A stretch of DNA of 46,416 bases from Pseudomonadota bacterium (GTDB lineage: Bacteria; Pseudomonadota; Alphaproteobacteria; Sneathiellales; Sneathiellaceae): contig JANSXH010000021.1 in the NCBI GenBank assembly GCA_024743055.1, positions 1 through 46,416 on the forward strand, in the 5' to 3' direction. Every line of letters starts with the position of its first letter. Positions within the stretch are counted from its first letter, which is position 1. Below, piece after piece: positions 28,144 to 37,664 of this stretch. Both the position numbers and the translations under genes were made by a program. The notes under the pieces were generated by a model. It worked only from the letters and a program-made list of their open reading frames with translations, had not been told where the DNA came from and made no database searches.

Positions 28144-28260
28144 TATCTGCCTCTTTGTTTTTTGTTTTTGCGCCGATGTCCAAGCATAGTAACATTACTC
28201 CAGCCGATAAAAGAAATTGTTCTTTCCCCATGCAAAAAGAAGAAAAAGGATCTGGTACAG

Positions 28261-29253
28261 ATGAACAAACGCCCTCTTGGAAAAAATGGTCTCAACGTCA
28301 GTGCTCTCGGCCTCGGATGCTGGAGCTTTGCGGGCGCCTACGGCCCGACGGACGAAGCTGAGAGTCACCAGACCCTTGCCCGGGCCCTGGACCTTGGCAT
28401 TGATTTCCTGGACACCGCCAATGTCTATGGCGGCGGCCTGTCAGAGCAGGTAATTGGCTCCTTCCTGAAAGCCAATGGCAACAGCTTCAAAATCGCGACC
28501 AAAGGCGGCATCAAGCGCGCACCGGGCTCAACAGAGCGTGTTTTTGACAACAAGCCGGACTATCTGGCGGAGGCTTTGGATCTTTCCCTCGACCGGCTGG
28601 GGGTGGAGTATGTCGATCTCTACTATATCCATCGACGCGATCCGGAAATCGAGATCGAAGATCTGATGGAGACTCTGGTCGGGTTCAAAAATGCCGGTAA
28701 AATCGGCGGAATCGGATTTTCAGAAATCTCTCCGAGCTCCCTTCGTCGCGCCCATGCTGTCCATCCTGTCACCGCCGTACAAAGCGAGTATTCTTTATGG
28801 TCAAGAATGCCAGATCTCGGCATGGTCCAGGCCTGCAAGGAACTTGGTGTCACTTTTGTGCCTTTCTCGCCTTTAGGGCGCGGGATCTTCGGAAAAGTCA
28901 CCCCAGACCCTTCCACCTTTGGAAAGCTTGATTTCAGGAAAAACAATCCGCGTTTCCTTGAACCCGATTTCAGCAGAAATGTGAAGATAGTAGATCGCTA
29001 TAAGCAATATGCGGCGGATAACGGTCATTCACCTGCTGCCCTGGCCATTGCCTGGTGTCTGCATCAGGGGGATCATCTCATTCCAATTCCAGGCACCCGC
29101 TCTCCTGAGCATCTGGAAGAGTTGGCTGCCGGGGCCGAGATCACCCTCTCAAGCACAGATCTTGAGGAAATAGAGAACATCCTTCCCGTTGGTTTTGCTC
29201 ATGGAGACCGCTATTCCGAAGGACAACAGGTCGGAGCCGAGCGCTATTGCTGA
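28261..29253 (+). CDS. Aldo/keto reductase
   Basis: A 330-aa NAD(P)H-dependent aldo/keto reductase. The catalytic tetrad is visible: Asp and Tyr in FLDTANVYGGG, Lys in IATKGG, and His in YYIHRRDP. The C-terminal cofactor site reads IPIPGTRSPEHLEELA. The ATG at 28261 (MNKRPLGKNGLNVSALGLG) is the natural start; extending upstream to 28138 would run into the divergent isomerase gene. The family resembles YajO/Tas-type reductases acting on small carbonyls. Its last 10 bases overlap the tail of the convergent gene. Confidence 0.93.
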   Translation: MNKRPLGKNGLNVSALGLGCWSFAGAYGPTDEAESHQTLARALDLGIDFLDTANVYGGGLSEQVIGSFLKANGNSFKIATKGGIKRAPGSTERVFDNKPDYLAEALDLSLDRLGVEYVDLYYIHRRDPEIEIEDLMETLVGFKNAGKIGGIGFSEISPSSLRRAHAVHPVTAVQSEYSLWSRMPDLGMVQACKELGVTFVPFSPLGRGIFGKVTPDPSTFGKLDFRKNNPRFLEPDFSRNVKIVDRYKQYAADNGHSPAALAIAWCLHQGDHLIPIPGTRSPEHLEELAAGAEITLSSTDLEEIENILPVGFAHGDRYSEGQQVGAERYC

Positions 29254-30239
29254 CAGTTAAATTCTGCCCATAAGGGATAGTGATCCGAAAGACGATGCTG
29301 CTTTGTCGCTTTGGTGAATCCAGTCTCCGTATAAATAAAGGGCACAAAGTCAAAACCGCCTGCGGTGACAAATTCCAGGTTCAGTTTGCGTTTGCCACCG
29401 GTTTCAAACCAGGCAATCTGGTCGTAGTATTTTTTCAGTTGTGGATCGTTATCTACGGCAAAAATTGATCGTTTAACGGAGTGCAGCTCCTCCGGAACCG
29501 TCAGACCGGTGCTGGTGAACGCTTTCCACAGATCATCCCCATGTCGGTCGATATTGAAATCGCCGAGCGCAATAAGGTTCTGACCAAAAGCATTCGCTTG
29601 TCCGGCCCATTCCTTCATCCATTCGGCGATGCCTTTGAGTTCAGGAATTCGTCCGGCCGAGTCAGACCCGTAATCCACATGCAGGCTGGTCAGGATAAAG
29701 GTGTCCTTGCCAGCCCGGAAGCTGACGGCGTAAGGGGTTCGGGCAAATTGCCGTTGCAACGCCCCCGTCCCGATAATGCCATCCTCTGTCTCAGGAATAA
29801 CCAATTCTCCAGCGAGACCAGATAGTTGAACACGGCTGGTATCAAAGATATAGCCCATGCGTTCGTTATTTCCGGAATCTCCCCGTGTAACATCCGTTAT
29901 CAGAAAGTTCCATTGTGGCCCCAGGGTTTTCATCATGGTGCGCAAGGCCCTGAGATCTCCTTTAATTTCCTGGATGGCAATGACATCAAAACGTGATGCA
30001 ATTTCAGTTATGGCCCACAGCCCTCGATAGTCGCGTTTCGGGCTATCGGAGGAAGTTGCTGTCCATTTGCGGGTCAAGGAGGAAAAGGCTTTGATATTCC
30101 AAGTGGCAATCAGAATGTTGCGGGCTATCTCGCGTTTCGGCGGGATCAGGAGGTCCAGTTCAAGCCTCAAGGCCTCCATTTCGGCCCGGATTGGATTAGC
30201 GACCGTAACATCTCTCCAGGATGGCAATGGTTCTGACAT
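29244..30239 (-). CDS. Endonuclease/exonuclease/phosphatase-family protein
   Basis: A 331-aa protein of the EEP fold. Recognisable motifs are ATWNIKAF near residue 46, FDVIAIQEIKGD with the metal-binding Glu, TSLHVDYG, ALGDFNIDRHGDD with the catalytic Asp and Asn, and LSDHYPLWAEF with the terminal Asp-His pair. No signal peptide is seen. The family spans DNA-repair nucleases, sphingomyelinases and inositol phosphatases, so the substrate is open. It overlaps the aldo/keto reductase gene tail to tail by 10 bp. Confidence 0.87.
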   Translation of the reverse strand: MSEPLPSWRDVTVANPIRAEMEALRLELDLLIPPKREIARNILIATWNIKAFSSLTRKWTATSSDSPKRDYRGLWAITEIASRFDVIAIQEIKGDLRALRTMMKTLGPQWNFLITDVTRGDSGNNERMGYIFDTSRVQLSGLAGELVIPETEDGIIGTGALQRQFARTPYAVSFRAGKDTFILTSLHVDYGSDSAGRIPELKGIAEWMKEWAGQANAFGQNLIALGDFNIDRHGDDLWKAFTSTGLTVPEELHSVKRSIFAVDNDPQLKKYYDQIAWFETGGKRKLNLEFVTAGGFDFVPFIYTETGFTKATKQHRLSDHYPLWAEFNCQQ

Positions 30240-30360
30240 CAGGTTCCCTTTCGCATATCTTGTATAAGCCTCAGGAAATACAGCTTACAACTTATAGGCT
30301 TTATCCCCCATGTGAAACCGTTATGATAATAGAAAAGTCAGCGTATTCTGGTTTCGGGTA

Positions 30361-32094
30361 GTGGGGGCACAAGTTTTGGAAAACGAAGATCGGGGGATAT
30401 TTTTACTTTGCATCCTGGCCATTATGGTTGGGGTTATCGGAGGAATTGGTGCCTGGATATTCCGCTTGCTCATCGGTTTTTTCCATAACCTCCTGTTTCT
30501 TGGCAAATTCGATCTTTACTACGACGCCAATATTCATACGCCAACAGACGTCTGGGGGGCCTGGGTCATTGCTGTCCCCATGATCGGGGCCGTCGGTGTT
30601 GCCTGGCTGGTCAAGACATTTGCGCCTGAGGCCAAGGGTCATGGTGTTCCCGAAGTCATGGATGCCATTCACTACAACAATGGTCATATCCGACCCGTCG
30701 TCGTCATTGTTAAGTCTCTCGCCTCCGCCCTTTCCATTGGCAGTGGAGGTGCCATTGGCCGGGAAGGCCCGATTATTCAGATCGGCGCAACCTTTGGCTC
30801 CGTCCTGGGAAGCTGGGTTACCATGTCGACACGGCAACGGGTTGTTCTGATGGCGGCCGGTGCTGGAGCCGGAATTGCCGCCACATTTAACGCCCCATTG
30901 GGCGGCGTGTTGTTTGCCGTTGAGCTGCTGCTCGTCTCGATTTCAGCTCAAAGCATTTTGCTCGTTTCCATTTCAACCGTTGTTGCTACTTATATTGGAC
31001 GGCTGCTACTTGGCGCAAATCCAAGCTTCGAGGTCCCTGCCCTTCAACATCCCGGCTTCGGGGTGGAGCCTGTCTGGGGCCTTATTCTGTTTATTCCTTT
31101 GGGACTACTCTGTGGCCTCGCGGGCACCCTGTTCATCAGAGCCATCTATTGGGCAGAAGACAAATTTGATGCCATGCCGGGAAATTATTACACCCGACAT
31201 GTTACAGGCATGGCCTGTGTAGGCGTGATGATTTACCTGTTCCAACGTTATACGGGAGAGTTCTATGTTCAAGGTGTCGGCTACGCAACCATCCTGGATG
31301 TGCTGCTTGAAACCCTGTCTGATCCCTGGTTCCTACTCTTGCTTTTCGCTCTTAAAATGGTGGCAACCTGTCTGACTCTCGGGTCGGGAGCCTCTGGTGG
31401 TGTCTTCTCACCATCCCTTTTCATGGGCGCAACCTTGGGGGCATCCATGGGAAGCCTGGTGCATATGGTCTACCCTGAGATCGGTGTTGGTATTCCTGTT
31501 TTCGCGATTGCTGGAATGGCGGCAATGATTGGCTCGACCACAGGCGCAATTTTCACAAGTGTCATTATGCTCTGCGAGATGACCGGTGATTACCATATGA
31601 TGCTTCCGACGATGCTCTGCACGGCCACCGCCTATGCGTTGAGGCGGCGCCTTTCGCCTGCAAGTATTTATACCCTCAAACTGAACCGCCGCGGCCATAC
31701 GGTTCCTGAAGGCCTTGCCGCGGCATCTCTTGCCGCCAACAGGATCCAGGATATTATGACCCGAAACTTCACATTGCTGAAAGAAGGCGATGACCTTCCC
31801 AAGACACCGGGCATTGTCATTTGGACGCGAGAGGATGAAATTACCGGTATTGAACGACGGTTTATCAACAAAGATGCCCCAGAGACGAGCCTTACGACCG
31901 GAGAAGCCTCCAGCTATACCATCATTCCAGAAGATATGAGCCTTATCGATGGTTTGCGTGTCATGACAGACCACAACGCAGAAGTCGCGTTGGTATCCAT
32001 TTCAGCGGAAGCTGCCAACAGCTCATCCATTGTCGGTGTTGTAACATCAACCGAACTTATTGGCGCTCTTAAGGCAACGGCAAAACTTCAATAG
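30361..32094 (+). CDS. ClC-family chloride channel/antiporter
   Basis: A 577-aa membrane protein with the ClC core (about 15-430) and a C-terminal cytosolic CBS-like region (about 450-575). The selectivity motifs are GHGVPE (93-98), GREGP with the gating Glu135, and GSGASGGVFSPSLF. At the first motif His94 replaces the Ser of the E. coli GSGIP. In APLGGVLFAVELL, Glu188 corresponds to E. coli Glu202 and Leu189 to the internal proton Glu203. This suggests altered anion preference or loss of tight proton coupling. The start is GTG at 30361; TTG at 30376 with GGGGG upstream is an alternative. Confidence 0.92.
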   Translation: MGAQVLENEDRGIFLLCILAIMVGVIGGIGAWIFRLLIGFFHNLLFLGKFDLYYDANIHTPTDVWGAWVIAVPMIGAVGVAWLVKTFAPEAKGHGVPEVMDAIHYNNGHIRPVVVIVKSLASALSIGSGGAIGREGPIIQIGATFGSVLGSWVTMSTRQRVVLMAAGAGAGIAATFNAPLGGVLFAVELLLVSISAQSILLVSISTVVATYIGRLLLGANPSFEVPALQHPGFGVEPVWGLILFIPLGLLCGLAGTLFIRAIYWAEDKFDAMPGNYYTRHVTGMACVGVMIYLFQRYTGEFYVQGVGYATILDVLLETLSDPWFLLLLFALKMVATCLTLGSGASGGVFSPSLFMGATLGASMGSLVHMVYPEIGVGIPVFAIAGMAAMIGSTTGAIFTSVIMLCEMTGDYHMMLPTMLCTATAYALRRRLSPASIYTLKLNRRGHTVPEGLAAASLAANRIQDIMTRNFTLLKEGDDLPKTPGIVIWTREDEITGIERRFINKDAPETSLTTGEASSYTIIPEDMSLIDGLRVMTDHNAEVALVSISAEAANSSSIVGVVTSTELIGALKATAKLQ

Positions 32095-32101
32095 GCATAA
32101 T

Positions 32102-33679
32102 TCAAAAAGACTCTGCGCTTGCCCGGCTCCAGGGAAGGGCGTATGTGGGGTGAACGTTATCTGAGAGCAGTTCGCCTTCTTCCAGGTAGTCATACACTTC
32201 GTCAAATGCCTGTTCTGTCTCATTGGCAACTCTTTGAAAGATATGATGCGGTGTCAGGTTATCGGGGTCTTCCAGTCCGCATGCACCAACAAGCTCACGG
32301 AAGCTCTCCATTGTCGCGGCATGAAAATTGGCAACACTGACTTGCCGATCTTCAATATCCACAGCCTGGGCCCGGATCTTATCCTGGGTCGCAATGCCTG
32401 TCGGACAGGTATTGGTATTGCATCGCAAAGACTGAATGCAACCCAGGGCGAACATCATCGGCCGGGCAACATTGCACATGTCCGCGCCGAGAGCGATTTT
32501 TTCCATGACGTCAAAGCCGGTGACGACTTTACCACTGGCGATTACCTTGATTTTGTCTCTGAGGCCAACACCGACCAAACAGTTATGGACAAAGGCGAGC
32601 CCTTCATTGATCGGGACGCCCAGCTTGTTGGAGAATTCAAGCGGGGCGGCACCGGTTCCGCCTTCGGCGCCATCTACCGTAATGAAATCCGGGGTAATGC
32701 CGGTTTTAATCATGGCTTTGCAAATCCCCATGAATTCACTGCGGCGACCAATACAAAGTTTAAAGCCAATAGGTTTTCCGCCGGTCATTTCCCGCAGGCT
32801 CACGACAAACTCCATTAATCCTTCCGGTGTTGAGAAAGACGAATGGGCGGGAGGCGATAGAACGTCCTGTCCCATAGGCACGCCACGAATTCCTGCGATT
32901 TCTTCATCCACCTTGGCAGCCGGCAGAACACCGCCATGGGCCGGCTTTGCCCCTTGAGACAGTTTAATCTCGATCATTTTGACGACATCGCGATTGGCGT
33001 TTTCTTTAAATTTTTCCGCATCAAACGTGCCGTCTTCAGCCCGACACCCGAAATATCCTGTACCGATTTGCCAGATTATGTCGCCGCCGCCAGCAAGATG
33101 ATACGGACTTAATCCCCCTTCCCCAGTGTTATGAGCAAAGTCGCCGCGCTTCGCACCGGCATTGAGGGCATGAATGGCATTGGAGCTGAGAGCACCAAAA
33201 CTCATGGCGGAAATATTCAATCTGGAGGCCGAATAGGGCTTCTTGCAGTCCGGTCCGCCAACCATAACTCGGGTCTCGTCTTCACTAACGACTTTGGGGG
33301 CCAGAGAATGGCTAGCTCTGCTATAGCCCACTTCATAAAGATCCCATTGTGTGCCGAATGGCTGGGTTTGCAATCCACCGCTGGCGCGAGCATAGATAAG
33401 GTTACGTTGTTGGCGATTATAGGGGCGGCCATTTTCATTTGTCTCGATAAAATACTGGCGGATCTCGGGGCTGATGAACTCCAGGGCGTAACGCATATGT
33501 CCAATAACCGGATAGTTGCGCAACACATTATGGAAGGAGAAATGCATGTCATAGAGACCGATGGCAATATAGGGGAGCACGAGAATGAGCAGCCAGATCA
33601 TTGGTGCCCAGAGAAATTGCCCGAAAAAAGCCAGTACGATCCCAACCAGGGAAATGATGTAGAATATATTGCGGGCCAT
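32102..33679 (-). CDS. Membrane-anchored FMN-binding glutamate synthase-like protein
   Basis: A 525-aa protein. Two hydrophobic helices at the N-terminus (about 4-22 and 27-45) anchor it. The rest is the FMN/iron-sulfur synthase domain of glutamate synthase: SRLNISAMSFGALSS, GEGGLSPYHL, QGAKPAHGGVLPAAKV, TVDGAEGGTGAAPLEF and a 3Fe-4S motif GCIQSLRCNTNTCPTG. It lacks the amidotransferase domain, so an ammonia- or other amine-linked redox role is possible. Such stand-alone GltB-like proteins are common but functionally unassigned. It is last in a three-gene operon behind malic enzyme and the HPPD-like dioxygenase, 39 bp downstream. Confidence 0.9.
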   Translation of the reverse strand: MARNIFYIISLVGIVLAFFGQFLWAPMIWLLILVLPYIAIGLYDMHFSFHNVLRNYPVIGHMRYALEFISPEIRQYFIETNENGRPYNRQQRNLIYARASGGLQTQPFGTQWDLYEVGYSRASHSLAPKVVSEDETRVMVGGPDCKKPYSASRLNISAMSFGALSSNAIHALNAGAKRGDFAHNTGEGGLSPYHLAGGGDIIWQIGTGYFGCRAEDGTFDAEKFKENANRDVVKMIEIKLSQGAKPAHGGVLPAAKVDEEIAGIRGVPMGQDVLSPPAHSSFSTPEGLMEFVVSLREMTGGKPIGFKLCIGRRSEFMGICKAMIKTGITPDFITVDGAEGGTGAAPLEFSNKLGVPINEGLAFVHNCLVGVGLRDKIKVIASGKVVTGFDVMEKIALGADMCNVARPMMFALGCIQSLRCNTNTCPTGIATQDKIRAQAVDIEDRQVSVANFHAATMESFRELVGACGLEDPDNLTPHHIFQRVANETEQAFDEVYDYLEEGELLSDNVHPTYALPWSRASAESF

Positions 33680-33718
33680 AGGCGTTATCTCGGTCCTTCC
33701 CTGTTGCAGCCGGTTTGA

Positions 33719-34966
33719 TCAGTCAAAAATCTGTCCGTGCTTATATTGTTCGTCCTGCCCGGCCGCTTCCGTCAGCGCGGCCACATTGTCTTTTGTAAAG
33801 AAGCCGTCAAAACCGTGGCATCTCTCAACATATTCCGTGATCAAAATGGTATTTTTTGAATGCTTGGAGAAAATCTGTTTGAGATTAGGTTCGTCCTTGC
33901 ACTCACCAACCACATGGGCCAAAAATGGCACCCCCTGGCCTTTCAGGGAGTCGACGACAAAATCGACATTTTTCTCTCCCGACGCATGATCCCCATCTTT
34001 CACTTCAATCGCCACATGATGCATCCGGCGGCCAAAGTTACGGACAAAATCCTCAGTTGGCATCGGTAAATTCTCAAAGGAATTGACGAAGGACGGTGTA
34101 TTATTGGCAGTGAAGACCTTGGCGGGTGAATGCTTGTCGTCAGTGATAGAGCCACTACGATTGACATTGGTCGAGGAGTTCATGTCATAGATGTTGTAAG
34201 CCCCCCAGAAATAATACGGAACCTGTGTCAGGAATTCGAGAATGGCATCTTCGCGGTCCGGGGCTAGAATACGGGTCGCCATATGATCTATGCCGAGCAA
34301 CAAGGGAGTTACACCGGTTTCTTCTGCTTTGGCGGCGGCAGCATCAAGCACAGATTGATCTGCTGCGGAAAGCTCCATCTTCTCCCCGAGCGCCAGACTA
34401 TCAGGGTCATTCATATCCATATTTGAATAGCCGATCCGATTTCCGGTAAAGTCGGAGGGCATGGTGAACTGGACGGTCTTTGAGGCATAAAACGGATTTT
34501 CCACATCGCCCGGATATTCAAAGCGAATGCTTTGCTCTTCCAGAATGCCGCGGGCGGCGGCAATATCAGAACATTCGTAGATCTCCCCTACATACCGTGT
34601 GTGAGGGGTCGTCCGTGACAAAGGGTACATCTTGTTGATGCGGGTAATATATTCCTTAAAGCCTTCAGCATTTGGCTCCATCACGATCACCGCGGGCATC
34701 TCCGGGCGGTTCGACATGACGTGATACTGATGGGTCTCCCCTTGATAACTGGCGCGATAGCGGTAAGGCGTCATCAAGTAAAACTCTGCCATCGTCTGAA
34801 CACTCGTACCGGGCTCGACCTGGGTTACGATCGCCCGCATATTGCCGACGAGATCCTCAATGCCGCTCGACTTGCGGCGTTCATATATCCGGGGACGATA
34901 ATCTTCGAAAAATTCTGAATTCTTTTTATCGCCCTTGGGCTGATATCCCTGATAATCAAATGTCAT
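33719..34966 (-). CDS. HPPD-like VOC dioxygenase (divergent)
   Basis: A 415-aa protein with the two-module vicinal-oxygen-chelate layout of 4-hydroxyphenylpyruvate dioxygenase. The likely iron ligands are His228 (GIDHMATRI), His317 (RMHHVAIEV) and Glu378 (ITEYVER), followed by the HPPD-type C-terminal FFTKDNVAALTEA. The N-terminal half (1-215) is much less similar, and the substrate-shell motifs of true HPPD are not evident. It may oxidise a different 2-oxo acid. The gene lies between malic enzyme (25 bp) and the GltB-like gene (39 bp). No hmgA or fahA is nearby, which argues against plain tyrosine catabolism. Confidence 0.78.
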   Translation of the reverse strand: MTFDYQGYQPKGDKKNSEFFEDYRPRIYERRKSSGIEDLVGNMRAIVTQVEPGTSVQTMAEFYLMTPYRYRASYQGETHQYHVMSNRPEMPAVIVMEPNAEGFKEYITRINKMYPLSRTTPHTRYVGEIYECSDIAAARGILEEQSIRFEYPGDVENPFYASKTVQFTMPSDFTGNRIGYSNMDMNDPDSLALGEKMELSAADQSVLDAAAAKAEETGVTPLLLGIDHMATRILAPDREDAILEFLTQVPYYFWGAYNIYDMNSSTNVNRSGSITDDKHSPAKVFTANNTPSFVNSFENLPMPTEDFVRNFGRRMHHVAIEVKDGDHASGEKNVDFVVDSLKGQGVPFLAHVVGECKDEPNLKQIFSKHSKNTILITEYVERCHGFDGFFTKDNVAALTEAAGQDEQYKHGQIFD

Positions 34967-34991
34967 CTCTCATCTTCCTGAAATTTGGGGG

Positions 34992-36653
34992 TTAGCTGAG
35001 ATCGTCATAAACCGGTTCCCAATAATTTTTCTCAATCAACGCCTCCAACTCCGCTTCGCTGGATTTTGGGGCCACCCCATCGGCCTGCGCCTGAAGCCCG
35101 ACTGCTTTAGCGATGGCCCGACTGACGGAACGGATATCGGCAATCGGCGGCAGTAAAGGACTCGACGAGTCTTTTAAGGCCGGAGACAACTCCGCGAGCG
35201 CTCTGACAGATGCCATAAACATGGCATCGGTCACCCGTGTTGCGGATGAGGCAATGACCCCAAGGCCAATGCCGGGGAAAATATAGGTGTTATTGCTTTG
35301 GGCGATAGGATGACTACTGCCATCTTCCAGCACAACCGGATCAAACGGGCTCCCCGTAGCGACAAGCGCCCGTCCGTCCGTCCAGTTCAGAAGATCTTCC
35401 GGCACAGCCTCGGCCCGTGAGGTTGGGTTGGACAGAGGAAACAAGATGGGCCGGGTAACGTGGGACGCCATTTCGCGAACGACTTCTTCCGTAAACAGAC
35501 CCTTTTGCCCAGACACGCCAATCATGATGGCGGGCTTGGCGTTCTTGACCACATCCAACAGACTGATTGTGCCATCGTCAGCGCTTGCCCAGTCCGAAAC
35601 CGTGCGCTGTTCTTGCGCCAGCCGCTTTTGGAAATCCATCAATCCCGTCATCTCGTCATGGAGCAAACCATAGCGATCCACCATGAATATCTGCTTGCGC
35701 GCCTCGGCGTCACTGAGGCCTTCGTCCGCCATGATCCGGATCAGCTGCTCCGCAATGCCAGCCCCGGCGGACCCGGCCCCGACAAACACCACATTGAGAC
35801 TTTTAAGAGGGGTATCCAGGATCTTGCAAGCCGCCATCAACGTGCCGGCTGCGACGGCCGCAGTCCCTTGAATATCATCGTTATAGGTGCAGAGCTGATC
35901 GCGATAACGCTCCAACAATGGCTCCGCATGGTCTTGCGCGAAGTCTTCAAATTGAAGAAGAACATTCGGCCATTTTTTCTTCACCGCCTGAACAAACTTA
36001 TCGACAAAGTCAAAATAGTCATCACCTGTAACACGCTCATGCCGCCAGCCGATATAGAGGGGGTCGTTCAGGCGTTCCTGATTATTCGTCCCTGCATCCA
36101 GTAAGATCGGTAAAGTTTTCGCAGGGTTGACCCCACCCGCCGCCGTATAGAGAGCCAGTTTACCGATCGGAATACCCATCCCGCCGGCCCCCTGGTCACC
36201 AAGGCCCAGGATCCGCTCCCCATCTGTGACAACAATCGCCTCAACTTCATCATTGATCGCATTGTCGAGGATCTTGTCAATCTCATCACGGTGAGGATAG
36301 GAGACAAACAAGCCACGCGGCCGCCTGTAAATCTCGCTGAACTGCTCACAGGCTGCCCCTACCACCGGGGTATAAATAAGGGGCATCATCTCTTGAATAT
36401 GGCTAATGACAAGACTGTAGAACAACACCTCGTTATTGTCCTGTAAAGCCCTCAGATAGATATGGCGCTCAAGGTCAGTGTCCTTGGCCTTCAAAGCCTC
36501 ATAAGCCCGGTCTGTCTGTTCTTCCAGGCTTTCTATATGGGGTGGTAAAAGGCCAAGCAGGCCATAAGTTTCACGCTCTTCAAGGGAAAAGGCCGTGCCT
36601 TTATTCAATACGGGTTCCAATAGTCGGTCAATGCCAGAAACATCATTCCCCAT
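34992..36653 (-). CDS. maeA: NAD-dependent malic enzyme (SfcA/MaeA type)
   Basis: A malic enzyme of 553 aa from the ATG at 36653; an in-frame TTG at 36689 would add twelve residues. The diagnostic segments are [81 protein letters not shown] and the nucleotide loop [16 protein letters not shown]. It converts malate to pyruvate and CO2, giving NADH. It is the first gene of a three-gene operon with the HPPD-like dioxygenase and the GltB-like protein, an odd association for a central-metabolism enzyme. Confidence 0.95.
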   Translation of the reverse strand: MGNDVSGIDRLLEPVLNKGTAFSLEERETYGLLGLLPPHIESLEEQTDRAYEALKAKDTDLERHIYLRALQDNNEVLFYSLVISHIQEMMPLIYTPVVGAACEQFSEIYRRPRGLFVSYPHRDEIDKILDNAINDEVEAIVVTDGERILGLGDQGAGGMGIPIGKLALYTAAGGVNPAKTLPILLDAGTNNQERLNDPLYIGWRHERVTGDDYFDFVDKFVQAVKKKWPNVLLQFEDFAQDHAEPLLERYRDQLCTYNDDIQGTAAVAAGTLMAACKILDTPLKSLNVVFVGAGSAGAGIAEQLIRIMADEGLSDAEARKQIFMVDRYGLLHDEMTGLMDFQKRLAQEQRTVSDWASADDGTISLLDVVKNAKPAIMIGVSGQKGLFTEEVVREMASHVTRPILFPLSNPTSRAEAVPEDLLNWTDGRALVATGSPFDPVVLEDGSSHPIAQSNNTYIFPGIGLGVIASSATRVTDAMFMASVRALAELSPALKDSSSPLLPPIADIRSVSRAIAKAVGLQAQADGVAPKSSEAELEALIEKNYWEPVYDDLS

Positions 36654-36842
36654 CGTGCGCACTGCCCCCGCTTTTCTGATTTTTAGCAAACGAAAACCGC
36701 CTGCAATTTCATTCTAATCTACTATAGGCATTACCATTTCACTTTATCAAGGTGACTTCGTATTTTTCCAAGCTCGTCAGGAATACCGAAATATGATTGA
36801 CCTGTAATCATAGACACGCCAAGCTTATGAAAAAGGGAAATC

Positions 36843-37652
36843 ATGTGTGAACTCTTAGCCGTATCCAGCAAGAAACCAGTATCGATAAAGTATTCGATGC
36901 ATGAGTTCTCACAGCATGGCGGTCTCAGCCATTTAAATAGATCCGGCTGGGGAATGAGTTTTCTACAGAATTCCGATACCCTTCTGATTAAAGAAGCCAA
37001 ACCGGCCTTTAACAGCCCGTGGGTCAGGTTTCTGGAAGAAAATCATACACAGACTACTTGTGTGTTGGGCCATGTGCGCTACGCCACAGAGGGTGAGCCA
37101 AGCTATGAAAACACCCATCCGTTTAAGCGTGAAGCCTATGGGCGGGCGCATGTCTTCGCCCATAATGGCAGCCTGAAAAATTATGCTACAGCCCTCGCGA
37201 TGGAATCTCCAAGATATAGACCTATGGGAGCGACGGATTCCGAATTTGCTTTTTGCTACTTGCTCGACAAGCTTGACCCCCTCTGGCAATTTGAAAAACC
37301 TTCCATTGAGCGACGTCTAGAAATCATTGCCTATGTGGCCGAGGAATTCCGGGAACTTGGGGCGGCTAACTTCTGTTACAGTGACGGTGATGCCCTTTTC
37401 GTCCATGCTGATGTCCGCCGTTATGATGATAACTTAGAATTCGGTCCAAAAATCTCTCCGGCCATACATTGGATTGAACGGCGTCATCTTCACGTCGATG
37501 GCTTATCCCTGAAATCCGCTGATGAATCTGATAACCAGACTCTGTTATTTGCAAGTGTTCCCCTGACCGATGATCCCTGGGAAGACATGCCGCGAGGAAC
37601 ATTGCTCGCCGCCAAAGATGGAGCGATCGTTGGTCAGATTAGTTTGAGCTAG
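36843..37652 (+). CDS. Class II glutamine amidotransferase (YafJ/EgtC-like)
   Basis: A 269-aa stand-alone Ntn-hydrolase. Translation begins MCELLAVSSKKPV, so the catalytic Cys2 is exposed after removal of Met1. Conserved motifs are GLSHLNRSGWGM, LGHVRYATEGEPSYENTHPF and VFAHNGSLKNY. There is no synthetase domain, so it hydrolyses a glutamine-like amide or a gamma-glutamyl compound, or passes ammonia to a partner. It begins divergently from malic enzyme, and 12 bp after its stop an amino-acid permease starts, suggesting that an imported amide or gamma-glutamyl amine is its substrate. Confidence 0.92.
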   Translation: MCELLAVSSKKPVSIKYSMHEFSQHGGLSHLNRSGWGMSFLQNSDTLLIKEAKPAFNSPWVRFLEENHTQTTCVLGHVRYATEGEPSYENTHPFKREAYGRAHVFAHNGSLKNYATALAMESPRYRPMGATDSEFAFCYLLDKLDPLWQFEKPSIERRLEIIAYVAEEFRELGAANFCYSDGDALFVHADVRRYDDNLEFGPKISPAIHWIERRHLHVDGLSLKSADESDNQTLLFASVPLTDDPWEDMPRGTLLAAKDGAIVGQISLS

Positions 37653-37664
37653 TAAGGAAGGCCC

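Noticed and set aside
28138..28260. An upstream extension of the aldo/keto reductase
   Set aside because: The extra 41 residues overlap the divergent isomerase start and resemble no part of the family; the ATG at 28261 gives the normal length.
33719..34966. Annotation as a true 4-hydroxyphenylpyruvate dioxygenase (hppD)
   Set aside because: The iron ligands fit, but the N-terminal half diverges and no homogentisate-pathway genes are adjacent, so only an HPPD-like call is made.
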